A stretch of DNA of 64,000 bases from a virus: positions 1-64,000 of the IMG/VR virus record IMGVR_UViG_3300029910_000005; one strand, written 5' to 3'. Shown in pieces: positions 1-9,409 of this stretch; the stretch's first letter is position 1, and each line of letters opens with the position of its first letter. Below the pieces are notes generated by a model. That model was not told the DNA's origin and made no database searches. It worked only from the letters and a program-made list of their open reading frames with translations. A program made the translations under genes and the position numbers.

Positions 1-1
1 G

Positions 2-493
2 GCATTCATTCATCTGCATCATGAGCATGTAGAAGTTCTCCGATGGTTGGTAGCACATGGTGCCGATATCAACCTGCTTGATGGCCACGAATGGACAGCC
101 CTGATGTATACCGCATTATACCCAGAAGAACATTATGAATCGCTGCGTTTTTTACTAGAGAGTGGTGCTAATGTAAATATCCCACATAATAAAAAGACAC
201 CTAGTCTTAAACGTACGGTGCTCGATTTCGCACTACGATTTGATTGTCCTCCATTCAATAGTATACGTGCGTCACTGCAATATGGAGCAAAATTAAATAT
301 AGATGGAGATAACCCTTATATTATAGCGACAATGTATTATATCGAACAACACTATATGATATATGGTCGTCTAGCTCTAATAGCAATGGCTACTCCTCGC
401 TGTCTCCCAAGGAGTGGAGACGTGCCTCTGCGCTTGCTACCGACAGACCTCCTGCGTAAACTGAAAACGTACCTACTTGTTGTCGAAGTCTGA
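2..493 (+). CDS. Ankyrin-repeat protein with F-box-like C-terminus (5' partial)
   Basis: The reading frame is open from the window edge (codon at 2-4), so the N-terminus lies outside. The visible part (163 codons) has ankyrin-type repeats (VLRWLVAHGADINLLD, FLLESGANVNIP) followed by a conserved tail: a hydrophobic helix, ATPRCLPRSGDVPLR, then LLPTDLLRKLKTYLL. The same tail ends its downstream neighbours, so this is the first visible member of a tandem family. Known: ankyrin proteins of large DNA viruses often recruit host targets, and a C-terminal F-box-like helix can bind Skp1. Inferred: substrate adaptor. The internal TTG at 47 is not a start. Confidence 0.85.
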   Translation, partial: AFIHLHHEHVEVLRWLVAHGADINLLDGHEWTALMYTALYPEEHYESLRFLLESGANVNIPHNKKTPSLKRTVLDFALRFDCPPFNSIRASLQYGAKLNIDGDNPYIIATMYYIEQHYMIYGRLALIAMATPRCLPRSGDVPLRLLPTDLLRKLKTYLLVVEV

Positions 494-517
494 CCGCCTT
501 CTCGTCACATATATAAG

Positions 518-1129
518 ATGACTCTAGTGTGCGATTTCATCCAAGAAATCGAGCAACAGATAGCCGCAGGTATTGGAATCAATGAACTCGTTCAACGACG
601 ACCATCAATTCATGTCAAGCAGGCATTCATTCATCTGCATTGTGAGCAGGTAGAAGTTCTCCGATGGTTGGTGGCACATGGTGCGGATGTCAACCTAGTT
701 GATAGTCGCGAATGGACACCTCTGATGTACACCGCATTAGGAATAGCATGCTGTGAATCGATGTGTTTTTTACTAGATAACGGTGCTAATGTAAATATCC
801 CACCTACTAAAGCACGACCTGGTTTGAAACGTGCGGTGCTCGATATCGCAATGAGATACGATTATCATCCCTTCCCGTTTATACACAAGTTAGTGCAATA
901 TGGAGCAAAATTAGGTGCAGACAGAGATGAATATTATACTATACAGAGAAAGTATTATCTCCGAGAACACTATACCATCCATACTCTTCTATCTCTGATT
1001 GCGTTGGCTACGCCTCGTTGTCTCCCAAGGGGCGGAAACGTACCTCTGCGCTTGCTCCCTATAGACCTCCTGCGTAAACTGAAAACGTACCTACTTCCGC
1101 TGGAGACCTCTCCCGTCACATATATCTAA
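518..1129 (+). CDS. Ankyrin-repeat protein with F-box-like C-terminus
   Basis: 203 aa. The ATG follows TCACATATATAAG, the promoter-like string of this genome. Residues 1-45 form the family N-terminal module (EIEQQIAAGIGINEL). Ankyrin repeats follow (LRWLVAHGADVNLVD, FLLDNGANVNIP, LVQYGAKL). The tail reads ATPRCLPRGGNVPLR then LLPIDLLRKLKTYLL. It is nearly a duplicate of the partial gene upstream (both have the same VLRWLVAHGAD and KLKTYLL strings), which indicates recent tandem duplication. Inferred role: adaptor that links a bound target to Skp1. No target can be read from the sequence. Confidence 0.88.
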   Translation: MTLVCDFIQEIEQQIAAGIGINELVQRRPSIHVKQAFIHLHCEQVEVLRWLVAHGADVNLVDSREWTPLMYTALGIACCESMCFLLDNGANVNIPPTKARPGLKRAVLDIAMRYDYHPFPFIHKLVQYGAKLGADRDEYYTIQRKYYLREHYTIHTLLSLIALATPRCLPRGGNVPLRLLPIDLLRKLKTYLLPLETSPVTYI

Positions 1130-1136
1130 CGCAAGA

Positions 1137-1730
1137 ATGGCCTATCCCTGGCGAGAGAATGATGAGACGGTGATCGAGAAGATCGAGCAAGCGCTTGCAA
1201 GAGGTATTGGAATCAATCAGCTTCATGACAATGTCGGTTATGTCGGTTATGTCAAAAAAGCATTCTTGCACAGATATGTTGGACGTCTAGGAGTAGTTCA
1301 ATGGCTGGTAGCGCGAGGTGCTGATGTGAATGTCGGTGATAACGAGAGATGGACGCCGCTGATGTATTCTGCAGGAATTTTGCCTATCCATGATTATGAG
1401 ACGCTGCTTTTTTTACTTGAGAATGGTGCTAATGTAAATCTACGCAATGACGATGGTAATGATGCGCTCCATTATGCCATGAAGAATGACAGTGGTCCAT
1501 CACGTGTCTATATTCGGGCATTATTGAGATGGGGAGCGACATTGGGGAAAGATGATAAATGTAAACATGAACTTGGCCCATGTATACAACATGCTATGGT
1601 ATACGATCGACTGACTTTGATCCTGTTCGCCTCTTCGATCATGCTACCGACACGACTTGCTGCGATCTCCGTACTTCCCATAGACCTCCTGCACAAACTG
1701 AAGGCTTTCTTGCTTCCTGTTGGAAAATGA
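1137..1730 (+). CDS. Ankyrin-repeat protein with F-box-like C-terminus
   Basis: 197 aa, starting 7 bp after the previous stop. N-terminal module IEKIEQALARGIGINQL, ankyrin repeats (VVQWLVARGADVNVGD, FLLENGANVNLRNDDG, LLRWGATL) and a tail with SVLPIDLLHKLKAFLLPV. It is a very close paralog of the next gene, with long identical DNA stretches between them. The tail is the F-box-like motif shared through the cluster. Confidence 0.88.
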   Translation: MAYPWRENDETVIEKIEQALARGIGINQLHDNVGYVGYVKKAFLHRYVGRLGVVQWLVARGADVNVGDNERWTPLMYSAGILPIHDYETLLFLLENGANVNLRNDDGNDALHYAMKNDSGPSRVYIRALLRWGATLGKDDKCKHELGPCIQHAMVYDRLTLILFASSIMLPTRLAAISVLPIDLLHKLKAFLLPVGK

Positions 1731-1751
1731 CCGCCTCCCTCACACACAAGA

Positions 1752-2333
1752 ATGGCTGCGGAACAACGACAGAAGGACAATCAGGAGATTATCAAGAATA
1801 TCGAGCAAGCGATTGCAAGAGGTGTTGGAATCAATCAGCTTCATGACAATGTCGGTAATATCAATAAGGCATTCGTACATAGTAACATTGGACGTCTAGA
1901 AGTAGTTCAATGGCTTGTGGAGAATGGTGCGGATGTGAATGTTCGTGATAGCGAGAGGTGGACACCGCTGATGTATTCCGCAGTACCACAGTACGATTAT
2001 GAGACGATGCTTTTTTTACTTGAGAATGGTGCTAATGTAAATCTACGCAACGATGATGGTAATACTGCGCTCTATCAGGCCATGAAGAATGATACTCGTC
2101 GATCGCGTATCTATATTCGAGCATTATTGCGACATGGGGCGACATTAGAGAAAAATGAAAACTGTAAAAATATGCGTGGCCCATGTATACAACATGCTCT
2201 CATATACCATCGACTGACTTTACTCCTGCTGGTCTCTTCGAACATGCTACCCACCCGACATGCTGCGATCTCTGTCCTCCCTACAGACCTCCTGCACAAA
2301 CTGAAGGCTTTCTTGCTTCCTGTTGGAAAATGA
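1752..2333 (+). CDS. Ankyrin-repeat protein with F-box-like C-terminus
   Basis: 193 aa. The ATG sits behind CTCACACACAAGA, 21 bp after the previous stop. N-terminal module IKNIEQAIARGVGINQL, ankyrin repeats (VVQWLVENGADVNVRD, FLLENGANVNLRNDDG, LLRHGATL), tail ISVLPTDLLHKLKAFLLPV. It is the closest paralog of the upstream gene; most differences are scattered substitutions and one short indel in the second repeat region. Confidence 0.88.
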   Translation: MAAEQRQKDNQEIIKNIEQAIARGVGINQLHDNVGNINKAFVHSNIGRLEVVQWLVENGADVNVRDSERWTPLMYSAVPQYDYETMLFLLENGANVNLRNDDGNTALYQAMKNDTRRSRIYIRALLRHGATLEKNENCKNMRGPCIQHALIYHRLTLLLLVSSNMLPTRHAAISVLPTDLLHKLKAFLLPVGK

Positions 2334-2359
2334 CCGACTCCCTCTCACACACACACGCG

Positions 2360-2956
2360 ATGAACGACCAGATGGAGGAGATTATCAGGAAGATTGACAG
2401 CAAAAGACGATATGGACATATTGAGATTCTCAAACGGAAGATAGCAAATGGGACCGGAATAAACGATGTCGTCCAGGTTAGTGTTGGTGGATTTCGCAGT
2501 GCGTATATCCATCAATACCGGTTCGTTCCTAGTGTCCTGAAATGGCTTCTCGAACATGGTGCGGACATCAACATCAAATGCTCCTGTGGAAGGACCGCCC
2601 TGATGTATGCGGCGTATGATAACGATGACATAGCACCTACCCGACTGCTTCTCGAGAACGGAGCAAATGTCCACCTGAAGGACAATGAGGGACGTTGCGC
2701 ACTCTTTCTAACGATGATACGTCACTCCCCAAGACATCATGAGCATACACGCTTGTTACTCAGGTATGGTGCGACTGTCCCCAAGGGGAGATTAGAGGGG
2801 TACATTGATGCTGTATGTCATCCTGTCCTGTTCCGTCTTGCGTTGATCGTGATGTCCATCCCTAGGATGTTAAAGACACCTTACCATCCGCTTCGCATGT
2901 TGCCGGTAGAGATCTTCATGCGTTTGATGAATTTCCTATTGCTGCCGGAAGAATGA
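2360..2956 (+). CDS. Ankyrin-repeat protein with F-box-like C-terminus
   Basis: 198 aa from the ATG behind CTCTCACACACACACGCG; the frame stays open further upstream, but that stretch overlaps the preceding gene and has no promoter string. An alternative start is 2372. Repeats: LKWLLEHGADINIKCSCGRTALMYAA, LLLENGANVHLKDNEGRCALF, LLLRYGATV. The tail has PLRMLPVEIFMRLMNFLLL, the family F-box-like helix. It diverges more from its neighbours than the preceding pair do. Confidence 0.86.
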   Translation: MNDQMEEIIRKIDSKRRYGHIEILKRKIANGTGINDVVQVSVGGFRSAYIHQYRFVPSVLKWLLEHGADINIKCSCGRTALMYAAYDNDDIAPTRLLLENGANVHLKDNEGRCALFLTMIRHSPRHHEHTRLLLRYGATVPKGRLEGYIDAVCHPVLFRLALIVMSIPRMLKTPYHPLRMLPVEIFMRLMNFLLLPEE

Positions 2957-2974
2957 CCGCCTCACACATATAAG

Positions 2975-3586
2975 ATGGATGTAGTAATGGATTCTCGATC
3001 AGGGTGGTTGGAGGTTTCAGGGGAGATTATCAGGAAGATTGATAGTCAGCTGACATCAGGGCGTGGAATCAATGAGTTGACGGTAGAAATCGGTTATAGT
3101 ATCGCAAGTGCCTATATCCACCGTTATTATAATAACATAAAGATTCTCCGATGGCTAATTGACAAAGGCGCAGACGTCAATTGTAAACAAGGTACTGGTA
3201 TAACAGCAATGATGTGTCTTCTCATTCAAGGGGCACATTACCCAGATTTGTTAGAGTCGATGGTTCTGATGTTAGAGAAAGGTGCAAATGTTCATCTTCG
3301 TTGTATTTATGATCGACCAATATTACGTTTTGCCTTATCATACGATAGCACTCCTTCACGAATCTATACACGTATGTTGCTGCGACATGGAGCTTCGATG
3401 ACGCAACTAGATCTCTGCAACTATCCATACGTAGTGGAACGTGGTCATGAACCTATATTTGCTTGTCGCGCTCTCATTTTGATGGCCGCCCCCGGATGTC
3501 TTCACAAAAAAAATCCTCTGGCTCTCCTCCCAATCGATATCCTCAGGAGACTACAAGACTATCTCCCCCGCTTCTCATGGACCTAG
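2975..3586 (+). CDS. Ankyrin-repeat protein with F-box-like C-terminus
   Basis: 203 aa. The ATG follows CTCACACATATAAG. N-terminal module EIIRKIDSQLTSGRGINEL, repeats ILRWLIDKGADVNCKQGTG, LMLEKGANVHLR and MLLRHGASM, tail with AAPGCLHKKNPLALLPIDILRRLQDYL given here in two parts: AAPGCLHKKNPLAL and LPIDILRRLQDYL. Sixth and last ankyrin member of the first cluster. Confidence 0.86.
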   Translation: MDVVMDSRSGWLEVSGEIIRKIDSQLTSGRGINELTVEIGYSIASAYIHRYYNNIKILRWLIDKGADVNCKQGTGITAMMCLLIQGAHYPDLLESMVLMLEKGANVHLRCIYDRPILRFALSYDSTPSRIYTRMLLRHGASMTQLDLCNYPYVVERGHEPIFACRALILMAAPGCLHKKNPLALLPIDILRRLQDYLPRFSWT

Positions 3587-3768
3587 CGACGATACGGCAA
3601 TTAAAGGTTGCGGTGGTTAATTTGACGACGAAAGAGGTGGTGAAGAGGGTGACTCTTTATTTCCCTGTACTGGAGCAAATAAGTAAACTACGAGAAGACA
3701 ATCCTACATGTATCATTATAGTTGATGAACCGATGTATTCTTGCACCTTTCTAGGCTCTCCACAATAA
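3577..3768 (+). CDS. Small uncharacterised protein, doubtful
   Basis: 63 aa in a different frame, overlapping the last 10 bp of the previous gene and ending 1 bp before the next start. It fills an otherwise empty 180-bp gap. I recognise no domain; the sequence is mixed hydrophobic and charged without a membrane segment. No CACA promoter string is visible just upstream. It may be a real short gene or only an open frame. Confidence 0.35.
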   Translation: MDLATIRQLKVAVVNLTTKEVVKRVTLYFPVLEQISKLREDNPTCIIIVDEPMYSCTFLGSPQ

Positions 3769-3769
3769 A

Positions 3770-4801
3770 ATGGCAAACACCGATATATATTGGTATATCC
3801 GAGGGCGTTACTTTGCGATTGCTCGTACCTTGATCGATCAGGGGAATGATTTCGTTCGTCTTGGTGATATCCTCACCTGTTCCAAAGAGATACGCCATCA
3901 ATATCGAATGGTGGGAGATGGAAGCCTCATTCAGGAAGCAATTACCAAACGAGCACCTCTTGAGTTCGTGCAGTACCTTATCGGATGTTATCAAACGAAG
4001 ATTCCCTCCTGGAGAGGTCATGCGCGGTATGTTCGAGTGGCTATTCTCGACAGTATGAAGATCTATTTCCCTACGAGGAATGGTCCAATGGATCAATATA
4101 TCGTGAAGAGCCCTGGTGTCAACGATCCAGCAGAGTATCTGTCGATTTTGCTTCCTAATTGTATGAATATCGATATCGCGGAGGATCGTGCGGTGTTCCA
4201 ACAGTTAATTTTGGATTTGGTGAAATACAGATCATCAATGCAGCATTTCTATAGGGTGTTATACCGTGCTGATTGGATCGATAAGTTCGTGAATTTCATG
4301 ACATTATTGGTGAAGCAAGGATCAGTCGATCCCTTCAAACGGTATGCTTTCGATATCTCTCGATCAACAATGTTGGGAGTGATGGAAGATACGGGGGAAA
4401 CAAGTTTTACGGTGTTCGGGTTCATCTTTCTTACATTACTGGATAAAGATACCACCTTGGACGATGAACTCTACGAGCTAATGCTACTCTTCATGCGGGA
4501 GGGTTGGCATGTTGGCCCTTATAAGAGCATGGATCTGCGACTAGACTGTCGAGAATATATGGCAAATTACCTATCGGTGAAGCGCAAGATCAGGTGTCTA
4601 CGCCAGAAACTCCATTGTGTGGATAACATGTGCATCCTCCTCTCTCCTCGTTTCGTACCTCGAATTGCCGGGAAGGTGGACAGCTACTACAAGCAAATAC
4701 CGGAAGATATCCACCGGAGGGTGTGGGAAGCGTTACTACCATATGGTCCCCCTGTAACGATGCTACCAGGGGAAGACCTGGATGAGGTAGAGGACCCCTA
4801 G
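3770..4801 (+). CDS. Uncharacterised protein with the cluster's F-box-like C-terminal module
   Basis: 343 aa. I recognise no ankyrin repeats. The N-terminal part (about 1-290) is shared only with the next gene: both have GSLIQEAITKRAPLEFVQYLI-like and later IDKFVNFMTLL-like segments. The C-terminus has LLSPRFVPRIAGKVDSYYKQ and IPEDIHRRVWEALLP, clearly the same layout as the LLSPRxVPRIG...LPxEIVRLV tail of the second ankyrin cluster. So the tail is a portable module joined to a different N-terminal domain. Inferred: a non-ankyrin adaptor of the same system. Confidence 0.82.
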   Translation: MANTDIYWYIRGRYFAIARTLIDQGNDFVRLGDILTCSKEIRHQYRMVGDGSLIQEAITKRAPLEFVQYLIGCYQTKIPSWRGHARYVRVAILDSMKIYFPTRNGPMDQYIVKSPGVNDPAEYLSILLPNCMNIDIAEDRAVFQQLILDLVKYRSSMQHFYRVLYRADWIDKFVNFMTLLVKQGSVDPFKRYAFDISRSTMLGVMEDTGETSFTVFGFIFLTLLDKDTTLDDELYELMLLFMREGWHVGPYKSMDLRLDCREYMANYLSVKRKIRCLRQKLHCVDNMCILLSPRFVPRIAGKVDSYYKQIPEDIHRRVWEALLPYGPPVTMLPGEDLDEVEDP

Positions 4802-4819
4802 GGCTCACAAACAACGAAG

Positions 4820-5809
4820 ATGTCCTCGGTGGATAAACGTGCGAAACGTCTGCGTATGTCAGAGGGGACGGTGGCAGAAGGCAAAGCAGTACTGGTACTG
4901 CTGAAAGAGCGTTGCTATGAGGATGCTCGCGCGGTTATTATGGCTGGACGACCGTTTATTTGCAGGGGGGACCTTTCCAATTGCGAGATAGAGGTTCGTC
5001 AGACGTATAAGAAACATATGACTGGCAGTCTTCTGCAACACGCAATCCTCGATCGTGCTCCTATCAATTTTGTCCGCTTCCTTATCGAAATATACAAAAC
5101 TACCATCCCAGGATGGCGTGCGGCTCCCGTCCATCTCCGCTACATCTGTCATATGCACATGATAATGAAGACTCCAAGACATCATGACGACCGCGAGGAT
5201 GCTCATGCGTCGGATCATACTCGGTTCCGAGAGCCTCTGGATTACATGGAACTACTACCGGCGAAATCGATGCGCCTCGGATGTAATGATGATCGGAGGA
5301 TGTTCTATGAGATCATGAAGGATGCGTTCATGATGTTGACGACAGGACGTGAAGGATACGTGGATAGTTGGCCATATGCGTTCATGAATTTGATTATGAA
5401 GCTGGTGGATTGTAAGTTCATCGATCGAATGAAAGAGTACAGATTTGTTATATCGGATGGGCTCCCTTGGATCTTTACCATCCTTGGTCTGGTGGGTAAA
5501 ATGCTGATTGACAGTCATTGTCATTTACGTCCTAATGAGTGCTGGATACCTATCTTTACCTTCATTGTCATGATGAAAAATGGATTCCGAATGGGTCCTC
5601 ATCAACATATGATGGTTGATAACGATGCTATTGTATCTCCGCTGATACGTAGTTATCGCGAATTGTTTCGGGCGAAGATAGAGTATGTGGACCTATTCGT
5701 AGCTCTCTTGTCTCCTCGATACGTTCCTCGGATCTCAAAGAAGGTAGATAGGTATTACCAGAAAATCCCTGAAGATGTGATACGTAGAGTATATAAGATG
5801 TTGGTATGA
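4820..5809 (+). CDS. Uncharacterised protein with F-box-like C-terminal module, paralog of the upstream gene
   Basis: 329 aa. The ATG follows CTCACAAACAACGAAG. It is a tandem paralog of the gene at 3770: GSLLQHAILDRAPINFVRFLI matches its early helix, and the tail LLSPRYVPRISKKVDRYYQK plus IPEDVIRRVYKML matches its tail. The middle is Met-rich. No catalytic motif is visible. Last gene of the plus-strand cluster; the next gene converges on it. Confidence 0.82.
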   Translation: MSSVDKRAKRLRMSEGTVAEGKAVLVLLKERCYEDARAVIMAGRPFICRGDLSNCEIEVRQTYKKHMTGSLLQHAILDRAPINFVRFLIEIYKTTIPGWRAAPVHLRYICHMHMIMKTPRHHDDREDAHASDHTRFREPLDYMELLPAKSMRLGCNDDRRMFYEIMKDAFMMLTTGREGYVDSWPYAFMNLIMKLVDCKFIDRMKEYRFVISDGLPWIFTILGLVGKMLIDSHCHLRPNECWIPIFTFIVMMKNGFRMGPHQHMMVDNDAIVSPLIRSYRELFRAKIEYVDLFVALLSPRYVPRISKKVDRYYQKIPEDVIRRVYKMLV

Positions 5810-5825
5810 AGTTTATGTAAGCTCC

Positions 5826-8393
5826 TTATGTCCCAGTAAACACAAATGCAGCAGGTACAAAAGGTGAACAGCTCATAATAGTATCCCCACTGATAGCTAC
5901 AGTATATCCTTCTTCATCCCCTGAGTTCGCGCGAGTAGCGTTGAATGGTATCCCTACCTGCGTCCATGTATTGCCTCCCACCAGATAAAACTCATACGTT
6001 AAACCTGCTTGGGTACGGGCATGATACGCACCAGCAGCAAATCGCTGACCATCCTCGCTTATCGCTACAGACCACCCGAAACGATTGTTCTTATGTGGAG
6101 CAGCAGCAACAACTTTCGCAGATTGAGTCCAACTACTCGTTGGTGTGGGACGCTCGAAAAACCAGGCTGCTCCCTCATAATAGGTGTCACCATTGGTTAA
6201 TGGCGTACCTACGATCAATTCTGAACCGTCCTTGGAGAGCGAAATGGAAGACCCAAAGTAACCAGTGGTAGTAGAATCAGTTGGTATTAGTATCTGATTG
6301 TTCACCCAAGAACCATTGTCCTGTTCGGCAGTGTACATGAGCACTGCTCCATTATTTGGACCTCTCATCACGGCAGAACATGCAACTGTTTTGCCATTCG
6401 ATGATATGTCAAGGAGCATGAAATTAATCGTCACCGCAGTTGGTAATGTTAGGGTAGAGTTGAGCACATAAGCGGTCTTTCCGGCATTTAGGGTATACAA
6501 AATGAGCTGGCGATTGAGATAATCACCAATGCCAAGCGTAGACGTATCGTATGAGAATGCAATCGTCTGGATGTAGTGGCTTACCTGCCAAAAATGGGTC
6601 CATAGATTAGACGCATTGAGCGCATACACGTGTACATAACGCAGTGAGTTTACAGCGAACTTGTCGATACCTATGGAGATATTCACCCCGAAAGAAGAAT
6701 CCCCTTCGAGCACTGGGTTGGCTATTGTCTGCACCAACGACCATAGATTACTGGCGTTTTTCGCGTACACAAAAACTACGCCGCTGTTCAATGCAGGCTG
6801 AGCTATTATCGTGAAATTATTGCTCTGCGTATCAACATCGGAACAAAACGAGGAATAATCGTCAGCTGGTGGTGGATGAATCGCTTGGATGAGAACAGGT
6901 TCTACAGGAATTGTAGGGGAAGCAGTTGGAGGGGTTGGTGCGAGAGTTGGTGAAAGCGTAGGAGGAGTAGGCGCTGACGTAGGAGGAGCAAGGCCACCAT
7001 TGAATATTACAATGGAACCACATGCAACGGGAACAAATCCCTGTCCTGATTCATATTCTTCTGGAGGTTGAGGTAACCCAACAGCAACCCGGCTCCCATT
7101 GTAGGAGATAGCCACGCCAATACCTTTTTCCTGTTCGCTTATTAATACTACACCACTTCCTGATTGGAGAGACCATACACCATTGATAAGACGATAAAAC
7201 CACGGCGCTGTATCATAATCATCGTCCGGAGATGATATAACAACAATATTCTCACCGTCTCCAGATATAGCCAGAGATTGACCACATTCCCCCCCTCCAG
7301 GACAGGTGAGTTTGTTACCATACTGTGACCATCCATTGGTGATAGGATTGCGGGTAAACACCCAGAATGCACCGGCCCCATAATTGTCATTATCTCCTGC
7401 AGAAACCATCGTATTTCCATCCCCAGAGATACGTACGTTACCTTGTCCTATGTCCGTTCCGATCGTGTCGTTTCCTACTAATTTAGGGCCTTGTTGGGTC
7501 CAGATACCATCGATAAGGACAAAAATCCATGCTGCACCGATCACTACATCTTCCTCATTGGTGTCCTGATGTGCACCTACTACCAATGTTTTTCCGTCGT
7601 CTGATAGTGCTAGGGAACTACCGAACGATGGATTTTCACCACTTATACCGGTTGGATTACTGATAATCTGGGTAAGAGACCAAACTCCTTCACTTGTTCG
7701 GGTCCAAATAATCACCGAACCATTCGCTCCATTGGATCCATCTGCACCGGAGATTAGCATATTCCCGTTACCAGAGATAGCCATGGCACTCGGAGATAAG
7801 GCAGAGATGTTTTGATGCAAGATCGGTCCTTGTTGGAGCCAAGAACTGTCTGTTAGAACGAACACCCATATTCCACCACCATAGAAATCGTCTATCTGAT
7901 CAGCACCGATAGCTGCTGTATGTCCATCTTGGGAAAGAGCCATGGTTTGCAGATGTGGTTTGAACGTCACGTTCGCGGGAACTATTTTTGGTCCTTGTTG
8001 GGTCCAACCTGTGCTATTCGCCTTGAAAATGAACATAGAGCCCATACTGTATTCGCCATAGACGTAATCATCCTGCGGAGCAAGAGCAGCCAATACCGTA
8101 CCAGACAACGCAAAGGCCACCTGGCTTCCTAGGTACCCGGGAAGAACACAATCGGTAGCGGTGACATTGGTCTTTTCTAGGCTCCATTCGAATGGGAGAG
8201 GTACGGTTGGCGGGGATGTAGGTGCAGGGGTTGGTGTCTCCTCAGGACCGCCACGAGGAGAAAGTACGACAGCTAGCACTATCCCTACGATGAATGCCGC
8301 AATTACTGCCATGATCATCAATGTAATAAACATCACCTGTAGTGGCGATGGCTTCGCCGTTGTAAGCGACTGACGTGCTCGTCGTCGGCGCAT
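5826..8393 (-). CDS. Membrane-anchored FG-GAP-like beta-propeller surface protein
   Basis: 855 aa from the ATG at 8393. Residues 1-20 are basic (MRRRRARQSL), then one strong membrane segment (about 20-48), so a type II anchor with the body outside. Two blocks of FG-GAP-like repeats follow (about 65-465 and 500-855); each repeat has the form xxFGxSVAISxDGxxxAVGAxxxx...GAAWFF. They are joined by a Pro/Thr stalk (APTPPTLSPTLAPTPPTASP). Such propellers bind ligands in integrins and occur in protist and viral surface proteins. With the lectin-like gene and the giant fibre-like gene next to it this is probably virion surface or host-surface material. No enzyme signature is seen. Confidence 0.88.
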   Translation of the reverse strand: MRRRRARQSLTTAKPSPLQVMFITLMIMAVIAAFIVGIVLAVVLSPRGGPEETPTPAPTSPPTVPLPFEWSLEKTNVTATDCVLPGYLGSQVAFALSGTVLAALAPQDDYVYGEYSMGSMFIFKANSTGWTQQGPKIVPANVTFKPHLQTMALSQDGHTAAIGADQIDDFYGGGIWVFVLTDSSWLQQGPILHQNISALSPSAMAISGNGNMLISGADGSNGANGSVIIWTRTSEGVWSLTQIISNPTGISGENPSFGSSLALSDDGKTLVVGAHQDTNEEDVVIGAAWIFVLIDGIWTQQGPKLVGNDTIGTDIGQGNVRISGDGNTMVSAGDNDNYGAGAFWVFTRNPITNGWSQYGNKLTCPGGGECGQSLAISGDGENIVVISSPDDDYDTAPWFYRLINGVWSLQSGSGVVLISEQEKGIGVAISYNGSRVAVGLPQPPEEYESGQGFVPVACGSIVIFNGGLAPPTSAPTPPTLSPTLAPTPPTASPTIPVEPVLIQAIHPPPADDYSSFCSDVDTQSNNFTIIAQPALNSGVVFVYAKNASNLWSLVQTIANPVLEGDSSFGVNISIGIDKFAVNSLRYVHVYALNASNLWTHFWQVSHYIQTIAFSYDTSTLGIGDYLNRQLILYTLNAGKTAYVLNSTLTLPTAVTINFMLLDISSNGKTVACSAVMRGPNNGAVLMYTAEQDNGSWVNNQILIPTDSTTTGYFGSSISLSKDGSELIVGTPLTNGDTYYEGAAWFFERPTPTSSWTQSAKVVAAAPHKNNRFGWSVAISEDGQRFAAGAYHARTQAGLTYEFYLVGGNTWTQVGIPFNATRANSGDEEGYTVAISGDTIMSCSPFVPAAFVFTGT

Positions 8394-8459
8394 TTTCTGT
8401 GAATATATATGTGGGAGGACAATCCCCTTCTCACACACATATATATATATATGTATAAG
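8394..8459. promoter_or_regulatory. Bidirectional promoter region
   Basis: A 66-bp gap between two divergent starts. It contains CTCACACACATATATATATATA (8430-8451 area) with a TATA-rich run ending right before the plus-strand ATG. The same CACA plus TATA layout stands before many genes here. On the minus strand the run of TATA and TTCAC-like bases serves the FG-GAP gene. Inferred from position and repetition only. Confidence 0.55.
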
Positions 8460-9386
8460 ATGAGGAATCTTGTAATCACCGTATTGATGCTTGTGGCGAT
8501 GACAGTTGGGTTCATGCTTGCATACATCCATTCGTTGGTAGAGGAGACTATACCCTGTACGTATGGTGTATTTGTTCCCAACGTTGATTCGTCGTTCAAT
8601 GCGGCTGTTGGTGAAGATGTGCGCATAACGAAGTACGAACCACAGCCACGCGTTCGTGACTTTGTTCGTATGATCCTCCATCAAAGTAGGGTATGTCACT
8701 ACATAGTCTGGTTCGAAGAGGAGGTTATCTTACCGGACGTTTGGCTTGATATTGTTCGAGCGAGGACCCATGAACACCCTCCTGATTGGCTGTTTCGCTC
8801 ATTGTTTTATCATGGTACCTTCGGTATTCTGATAAACGCTGTCCAATTGCGACATCTGGATAGAACACCGCTGGCTCTGCTGCTGGAGAAGTACAATGAA
8901 CATGAGCAGCTTCGAACTAGAACCTCGCTCGTGCTATCTGAGTGGATATCTAGTGTTGATGCAGGAACTCCCGTGAACATTCGCGAGAGCTACAAACCAG
9001 GAGAATGGTCAATTGCAAGAGGGCGATTCCACGCTGTGTTCGAGGAGGACTTGAATCTGGTTGTCTACGAGAATGGAACCGTACCAGTGTGGAGTACACA
9101 GATTCCTGTGGCTCTCACGTCTCTCGTGTCTATCGTGCCTCTCGCGCCTCAAAAGGAAGGGGTGCTTGTTATCCTCCGTAATGGAGACGTACAGATCAGG
9201 AGGAAAGACGGTTTGCCGCTATGGTCCACCTTCACGAACGTAGACCGATACGTTTGCTGTGGGTTCGATTTGACGAAAGAGGGTATTCCAAGCAGATTTG
9301 AGCTCGAAAATGACGGAACTTTAGTGTTTATGCATCAATTTACAGTAGAAGGAGATATGGCGCATGTGTGGAGAAGTTTAAATTAA
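8460..9386 (+). CDS. Membrane protein with bulb-type lectin-like domain
   Basis: 308 aa. A hydrophobic N-terminus (about 3-25, LVITVLMLVAMTVGFMLAYI) is a signal anchor. Residues about 190-308 resemble a bulb-type (B_lectin) mannose-binding domain: ARGRFHAVFEEDLNLVVYE followed by NGTVPVWSTQI, then ILRNGDVQIRRKDGLPLWST, i.e. repeated NLVxYxNGxxxWST units. The middle part is unrecognised. It lies between two large propeller proteins, which fits a glycan-binding surface role. The exact QxDxNxVxY sugar-binding residues are only partly kept. Confidence 0.78.
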   Translation: MRNLVITVLMLVAMTVGFMLAYIHSLVEETIPCTYGVFVPNVDSSFNAAVGEDVRITKYEPQPRVRDFVRMILHQSRVCHYIVWFEEEVILPDVWLDIVRARTHEHPPDWLFRSLFYHGTFGILINAVQLRHLDRTPLALLLEKYNEHEQLRTRTSLVLSEWISSVDAGTPVNIRESYKPGEWSIARGRFHAVFEEDLNLVVYENGTVPVWSTQIPVALTSLVSIVPLAPQKEGVLVILRNGDVQIRRKDGLPLWSTFTNVDRYVCCGFDLTKEGIPSRFELENDGTLVFMHQFTVEGDMAHVWRSLN

Positions 9387-9409
9387 TTTAGTAGTTGATC
9401 TTTCCCCCA

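Noticed and set aside
3716-4201. Minus-strand frame of 161 codons
   Set aside because: Antisense to a gene with a clear paralog next to it; no promoter string.
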